A DNA stretch of 17,457 nucleotides, taken from assembly GCA_964463285.1 (NCBI GenBank), contig CAYXBB010000034.1, positions 1-17,457 on the forward strand, in the 5' to 3' direction. Each line of letters starts with the position of its first letter. Position 1 is the stretch's first letter. Source of the stretch: JAAZLS01 sp964463285. Its GTDB lineage: Bacteria > Bacillota > Dethiobacteria > DTU022. The notes beneath the pieces are model-generated. The model had not been told where the DNA came from. It did no database searches and saw only the letters and a list, made by a program, of their open reading frames with translations. Of this stretch, positions 13,576 to 17,457 are shown in pieces. The position numbers and the translations under genes are program-made.

Positions 13576-14520
13576 ATGATTGAGATCGAGAAACCAAAAA
13601 TAGAATGTATAAACAAAAATGAGCATCAACACTATGGCAAATTCGTGGTGGAACCCTTGGAAAGAGGATACGGCACCACTTTGGGAAACGCTTTGCGAAG
13701 GATCTTGCTATCATCGCTAACCGGAGCGGCGGTAACTAGCGTTAAGTTTGAGGATGCTCTACATGAATTTTCTACTTTGCCCGGCGTGCAGGAGGATACC
13801 GTTCAGATTATCTTGAACCTAAAATCGCTGATCATGAAAATTCATGACGATGAACCCCACACCCTGGTAATTGATTGCAGCCAGCCGGGCATCATTACTG
13901 CAGGTGAGATTACCGCTCCGGCAGAGGTGGATATTATCAACTCGGATCTGCCAATTGCCACCCTTGAAAAAGGGGGGAGGTTGTATATGGAGATCACTGC
14001 CGTAAACGGGCGGGGTTATGTTCCTGCTGAACGGAACAAGACTCCTTATCAACCGATAGGGATCATTCCGGTAGATTCGATATTTTCTCCAATTAGGAGA
14101 GTAAACTACCAGGTGCAGAATACCCGGGTGGGACAGGTTACCGACTATGACAAGCTGACGCTGGAGGTGTGGACTGACGGCAGTTTGAAACCGGACGAAG
14201 CGATTAGCCAGTCGGCGGCAATACTGAGCAAGCACCTGCGACAGTTTATAAACCTGACCGAAAAGATAGATGAAGTGGAAGAGGTTGACGATCCCGAAGA
14301 AGAGGACCGGGAAAAGATGCTGGAAATGACTATCGAAGAACTTGATCTTTCCGTGCGTTCTTTTAATTGCCTTAAGCGTGCCGGGATCAATACTTTGGGT
14401 GAGCTTACTCAGAAGACTGCCGAAGAGATGATGAAAATCAGGAATTTAGGGAAAAAGTCAATGGAAGAGATTCAGCAAAAATTGGATGAACTGGATTTGT
14501 CTTTGAATAGTGGCGAATAA
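13576..14520 (+). CDS. rpoA: DNA-directed RNA polymerase subunit alpha
   Basis: The alpha dimer is the scaffold for RNA polymerase assembly, and its C-terminal domain binds UP elements and activators. The 314-residue product has the N-terminal domain (about 1-230; GKFVVEPLERGYGTTLGNALRRILLSSL at 21-48 is the dimer signature), an acidic linker (231-249) and the C-terminal domain (about 250-310). Residues equivalent to the Escherichia coli DNA-binding set are present: Arg261, Asn264, Cys265, Lys267, Gly292, Lys294 and Ser295. ATG 13576 follows GGGAGGG. Located between rpsD and rplQ as in most bacteria. Confidence 0.98.
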   Translation: MIEIEKPKIECINKNEHQHYGKFVVEPLERGYGTTLGNALRRILLSSLTGAAVTSVKFEDALHEFSTLPGVQEDTVQIILNLKSLIMKIHDDEPHTLVIDCSQPGIITAGEITAPAEVDIINSDLPIATLEKGGRLYMEITAVNGRGYVPAERNKTPYQPIGIIPVDSIFSPIRRVNYQVQNTRVGQVTDYDKLTLEVWTDGSLKPDEAISQSAAILSKHLRQFINLTEKIDEVEEVDDPEEEDREKMLEMTIEELDLSVRSFNCLKRAGINTLGELTQKTAEEMMKIRNLGKKSMEEIQQKLDELDLSLNSGE

Positions 14521-14548
14521 CCGATAGAAATTATAAGGGGGGATATAC

Positions 14549-14890
14549 GTGCCTTACCGCAAACTTAGCCGGGCCAGCGGGCCTCGACGATCCTTGCTGC
14601 GAAACCAGGTTACCTCCTTGTTGCGGGAGGAGCGAATAGAGACCACCCGGGCCAAGGCCAATACTATCCGCCCGCTGGCGGAAAAAATGATTACCCTGGC
14701 TAAACGGGGCGGATTGCATGCTCGTCGGCAGGTGATAGCTTATCTTTATGATGAAGATGTTGTGACCAAGCTGTTTGAAATCATCGCTCCCCGCATGGAG
14801 GCGCGAGAAGGGGGATATACCAGGATAGTTGAAAAAGGCGAAAGGCGGGGCGATGGAGCGCCGATAGTAATCCTTGAGCTGGTGAAATAA
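14549..14890 (+). CDS. rplQ: 50S ribosomal protein L17 (GTG start)
   Basis: L17 lies at the tunnel exit side of the 50S. The 113-residue product begins PYRKLSRASGPRRSLLRNQVTSLLREERIETTRAKA, shows LAEKMITLAKRGGLHARRQ, and ends with the conserved GYTRIVEKGERRGDGAPIVILELV. The length is normal. GTG 14549 follows AAGGGGGG (14535-14542). The TAA stop abuts the proposed TTG of ecfA1, so the ECF module is probably read from the same transcript. Confidence 0.97.
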   Translation: MPYRKLSRASGPRRSLLRNQVTSLLREERIETTRAKANTIRPLAEKMITLAKRGGLHARRQVIAYLYDEDVVTKLFEIIAPRMEAREGGYTRIVEKGERRGDGAPIVILELVK

Positions 14891-15769
14891 TTGCCGGAAG
14901 TTCAGGGATCACCCTTAAAAACCGGAGTGATGTTGGAGGCCAGGGAACTTTATTTTTCATATCTGCCGGAAGAAGACGGTGCTCCATTTGCCTTGTCGGA
15001 GATAAGCCTGGTTGTTAAAAGGGGAGAACATATTTCCATTATTGGCCCCAGCGGTTCCGGTAAAACCACCTTGCTAAAAAATTTCAATGGCTTACTTATC
15101 CCCACCTTCGGAGAAATTTTGGTAGATGGACTATTTACATCCCATGAGCCCAATTTACCGCCTATCCGGCGCAACTGCGCCATGATTTTTCAAAATCCCG
15201 ATAACCAGCTGGTGGCCACCACTGTAGAGGAAGAGATAGCCTTCGGTTTGGAAAATTACCGGGTAAGCTCCGAACGGATCCGGAAGCAGGTGAATTGGGC
15301 CATGAGGAAACTGAACATCTTTCATCTGGCCGAACATCCACCCCATCTGTTATCAGGGGGCCAGAAACAAAAAGTTGCTATTGCCTCCGTGCTGGCCATG
15401 CGCCCACAATGTCTGTTGGCCGATGAACCTACCTCCATGTTGGATCCGGGCGACCGCCGGGAATTGCTGAAGCTGTTGCAATCGCTTAAGCGAGAGCTGG
15501 GCTTAACTTTGATTCAGGTGACTCACTATCTGGAAGAAGCTGTTTCAGCAGATCGGGTGTTGCTACTTCACCGGGGCAAGGTGTATGCTGATGGCCCTCC
15601 CGGGGAGGTGCTTTCAGATCTGGATAGGATGCGCGTTGCCGGCATGGCTTCCACTACGGCGGTGGAACTGGCCGCTCTGCTTAGGAAAGACGGAATCAGG
15701 CTTCCAGGGGGAATTGTTGAAAACCGGGAGCTGGTGGACAGCTTATGTTCATTGAAACGGAAGAGCTAA
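14891..15769 (+). CDS. ecfA1: ECF transporter ATPase EcfA1 (CbiO family)
   Basis: One of the paired ATPases that energise Energy-Coupling Factor uptake of vitamins or metals. The 292-residue product has Walker A GPSGSGKTT (52-60), Q-loop Gln101 in FQNPDNQLVATTVEEEIAFG, signature LSGGQ (154-158), Walker B LLADEP with Glu179, and H-loop His212. FQNPDNQ and the acidic stretch after it are typical of EcfA1. The start is uncertain: TTG 14891 abuts the rplQ stop with only GGTGA upstream; ATG 14930 (279 residues) has GGAG just 3 bases before it. It overlaps ecfA2 by 25 bases. Confidence 0.93.
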   Translation: MPEVQGSPLKTGVMLEARELYFSYLPEEDGAPFALSEISLVVKRGEHISIIGPSGSGKTTLLKNFNGLLIPTFGEILVDGLFTSHEPNLPPIRRNCAMIFQNPDNQLVATTVEEEIAFGLENYRVSSERIRKQVNWAMRKLNIFHLAEHPPHLLSGGQKQKVAIASVLAMRPQCLLADEPTSMLDPGDRRELLKLLQSLKRELGLTLIQVTHYLEEAVSADRVLLLHRGKVYADGPPGEVLSDLDRMRVAGMASTTAVELAALLRKDGIRLPGGIVENRELVDSLCSLKRKS

Positions 15770-16605
15770 TCCACATATATTCCCCGGGTACATCCTGGGA
15801 GTGTACAGCGCTCAAGGGGATTACCCTTTCCTGGAATCCGGGCAGTTTTGTGCTGGTTGCCGGACCCTCCGGTTCCGGCAAATCTACTTTAATTCAACAT
15901 TTTAACGGATTGCTTAAACCCAGTTCCGGGCGGGTGGTAATAAACGGACAGTTACTTGGCTCCGACAAACAGGAACTGAACCGGATCCGGAGATGTCTGG
16001 GGATGGTCTTTCAAATACCCGAGCAACAATTTTTTTCCGAGACCGTATTTAACGAGGTAGCATTTGCCCCCAAAAACTCCGGTTTAACTCCTATGCAGAT
16101 TGCCCGACGGGTTAAAAATTCACTGGAACTGGTAGGGTTGGACTACAATCAGGTGCGGAAGCGTTCCCCGTTTAGCCTTAGCGCCGGCCAGCAGAGATTG
16201 GTGGCTATTGCTTCCGTGCTGGCTTTAAATCCACGGGTTCTGGTGCTCGACGAGCCTGCTGCCGGGTTGGATTCCGGAGGGCGACAACATTTGGCCGAGC
16301 TGCTTGGTCAGCTCCACCGGTTGAAAGGGATGACGGTGATTGTGGTTACCCACCGGCTGGAAGATTTCATAGCCTTCGCAAATCAGATCCTGTTTTTGGA
16401 TCAAGGCCGGGTGATAAGCTCTGGAAGTGTAGAACAAGTATTAAATGATCGGGAATTATGGCGGCATTATGATTTCTATTTGCCGCCGATAACGGATATC
16501 ATGCGGCGGTTGGCTTTTAGCGGAGCGGAAGTCAGCACTGCGGTGTTTGAGTTACAGGCAGCCCGGCGGGAGATAATCTCCTGGTGGAGGCGGGGCAGTG
16601 ATTAA
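15745..16605 (+). CDS. ecfA2: ECF transporter ATPase EcfA2 (CbiO family)
   Basis: The second ATPase of the ECF module, forming a heterodimer with EcfA1 and coupling to EcfT. The 286-residue product has Walker A GPSGSGKST (40-48), Q-loop Gln90 in FQIPEQQFFSETVFNEVAF (PEQQ is typical of EcfA2), Walker B VLVLDE with Glu170, and H-loop His203. The signature reads LSAGQ (145-149) rather than LSGGQ. The ATG lies 25 bases inside ecfA1 and the 3' end overlaps ecfT by 8 bases, so the three genes are translationally coupled. Confidence 0.94.
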   Translation: MFIETEELIHIYSPGTSWECTALKGITLSWNPGSFVLVAGPSGSGKSTLIQHFNGLLKPSSGRVVINGQLLGSDKQELNRIRRCLGMVFQIPEQQFFSETVFNEVAFAPKNSGLTPMQIARRVKNSLELVGLDYNQVRKRSPFSLSAGQQRLVAIASVLALNPRVLVLDEPAAGLDSGGRQHLAELLGQLHRLKGMTVIVVTHRLEDFIAFANQILFLDQGRVISSGSVEQVLNDRELWRHYDFYLPPITDIMRRLAFSGAEVSTAVFELQAARREIISWWRRGSD

Positions 16606-17395
16606 CCCGGCGATCTTTGGTCAGTACATCCCCGGCAAATCATTTTTACACTGCTTAACCCCCCAGATCAAACTTCTTTCTCTCCTGGCTTTGCTGGTGG
16701 CCCTATTTGTAATCAAAAGTTTTCTAGGGCTGGGACTGTTTATGATATTAATCGTGGGATTATACGGTTATTCCGGGATGTCTTTACGCCGGTTGATAAC
16801 CGGCCTGAGGCCAGTTTTATACATAATCATATTTACTCTGGCTGTGTATACCCTGTCTGCTCGGGGGGGAGTGGTGCTTTTGCGGGTGGGGCGATTTACA
16901 GTAGAATCCCAGGGGATAAGCGAGGGCTTGTTTATGGTTTTCCGGTTAATATTGCTGATATGGATATCTTTGCTGCTTACCCTTACTACTGCTCCTTTGT
17001 CATTGACGTCAGGGATAGAGGTTCTTTTAAAACCGCTTAGGTGGCTTAGGTTTCCGGTGGCAGAGATAGCTTTGATCATGACCATTGCCATAAGATTTAT
17101 TCCCACCCTGATGGAGGAAAACCGGCGCATTATGATAGCCCAGATAGCCCGGGGGGCGAGCTTTGATACCGGGGGAGTTCGCCAAAAAATTCGCAACCTG
17201 ACCCCTTTGGTAGTCCCCTTGTTTGTCGGTGCCTTTCGCCGGGCCGATGAATTGTCTCTGGCGATGGAGGCGCGTGGTTACCGGGTGGGAGCCAGCCGAA
17301 CCTCTCTGAAAAAGACGGTGGCCGGCCCTGCAGATTGGCTGACCCTGCTTTGCTCGCTGGTGATACTGGCGGCAACTATAATCAGCGGTGTGTAG
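16598..17395 (+). CDS. ecfT: ECF transporter transmembrane component EcfT (GTG start)
   Basis: EcfT is the membrane scaffold linking the two ATPases to interchangeable substrate-binding S-components. The 265-residue product has hydrophobic segments at about 25-57, 70-86, 110-133, 155-170 and 245-262, and the two coupling-helix motifs Ala184-Arg185-Gly186 (IARGASF) and Ala225-Arg226-Gly227 (EARGYR). It starts DPAIFGQYIPG-like (here INPAIFGQYIPGKS), as in the family. GTG 16598 overlaps ecfA2 by 8 bases. No S-component is in the window, which fits a shared group II module. Confidence 0.94.
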   Translation: MINPAIFGQYIPGKSFLHCLTPQIKLLSLLALLVALFVIKSFLGLGLFMILIVGLYGYSGMSLRRLITGLRPVLYIIIFTLAVYTLSARGGVVLLRVGRFTVESQGISEGLFMVFRLILLIWISLLLTLTTAPLSLTSGIEVLLKPLRWLRFPVAEIALIMTIAIRFIPTLMEENRRIMIAQIARGASFDTGGVRQKIRNLTPLVVPLFVGAFRRADELSLAMEARGYRVGASRTSLKKTVAGPADWLTLLCSLVILAATIISGV

Positions 17396-17457
17396 GGGGC
17401 CCCTTCCATCCCCGCCTAATCAAACGGAGCAGCCGATTAAAGGAGCTACCCTGTAAG
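17396..17457 (+). promoter_or_regulatory. Tail after ecfT with ribosome binding site for a downstream gene
   Basis: The last 62 bases hold no gene. They include a GGGGCCCC palindrome (17396-17403 region) and a good Shine-Dalgarno AAAGGAG (17439-17445), which suggests a + strand gene starting at or just after the window edge. In many Bacillota truA follows ecfT, but nothing here identifies it. No terminator is visible. Confidence 0.35.

Noticed and set aside
13819..14235. Reverse-strand open frame of 138 codons inside rpoA
   Set aside because: Opposite a canonical RpoA; no recognisable domain or ribosome binding site.
16768..17196. Reverse-strand open frame of 142 codons inside ecfT
   Set aside because: It lies fully opposite a clear EcfT gene, its translation resembles no family, and there is no good ribosome binding site; it is a codon-bias shadow.

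Overview
The window is the core of a bacterial ribosomal-protein supercluster, entirely on the + strand: the last codons of tuf (str operon), the S10 operon, the spc operon, the alpha operon, and then an ECF-transporter energizing module (ecfA1-ecfA2-ecfT). Gene order, zinc-ribbon forms of S14, S4, L24 and L36, a KOW-domain protein between map and infA, RpoA with an acidic linker, strong AAGGAGG ribosome binding sites and ecfAAT after rplQ all point to Bacillota, most likely a moderate-GC member of the class Clostridia close to the Peptococcaceae-type lineages. The lineage is inferred from layout and motifs; no database was searched.

Layout: 1-61 EF-Tu C-terminus; 62-165 rpsJ leader; 166-5173 S10 block (rpsJ, rplC, rplD, rplW, rplB, rpsS, rplV, rpsC, rplP, rpmC, rpsQ); 5174-5235 short spacer; 5236-10564 spc block (rplN, rplX, rplE, rpsN, rpsH, rplF, rplR, rpsE, rpmD, rplO, secY); 10575-11989 map, KOW protein, infA, rpmJ; 11990-12077 a structured spacer; 12078-14890 alpha block (rpsM, rpsK, rpsD, rpoA, rplQ); 14891-17395 ecfA1, ecfA2, ecfT; 17396-17457 a short tail ending in a Shine-Dalgarno for a gene outside the window. 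No gene-free stretch exceeds about 105 bases, no tRNA, rRNA, CRISPR or mobile element was seen, and no convincing intrinsic terminator was found, so long co-transcription is likely.

Most genes make parts of the 30S and 50S subunits. The others serve the same growth machinery: SecY is the membrane export channel, Map removes the initiator methionine, IF1 acts in initiation, RpoA nucleates RNA polymerase, and EcfA1/A2/T energise vitamin or metal uptake with S-components encoded elsewhere.

This is mostly a highly conserved, ordinary region. Points that stand out: (1) the 88-base rpmJ-rpsM spacer can fold into mutually exclusive hairpins, one of which frees an anti-Shine-Dalgarno for the rpsM ribosome binding site, so it is a candidate translational switch; (2) adk, usually between secY and map in Bacillota, is absent; (3) 15 of the 34 complete genes appear to start with GTG or TTG, and in several the Shine-Dalgarno overrules a more upstream ATG or GTG.
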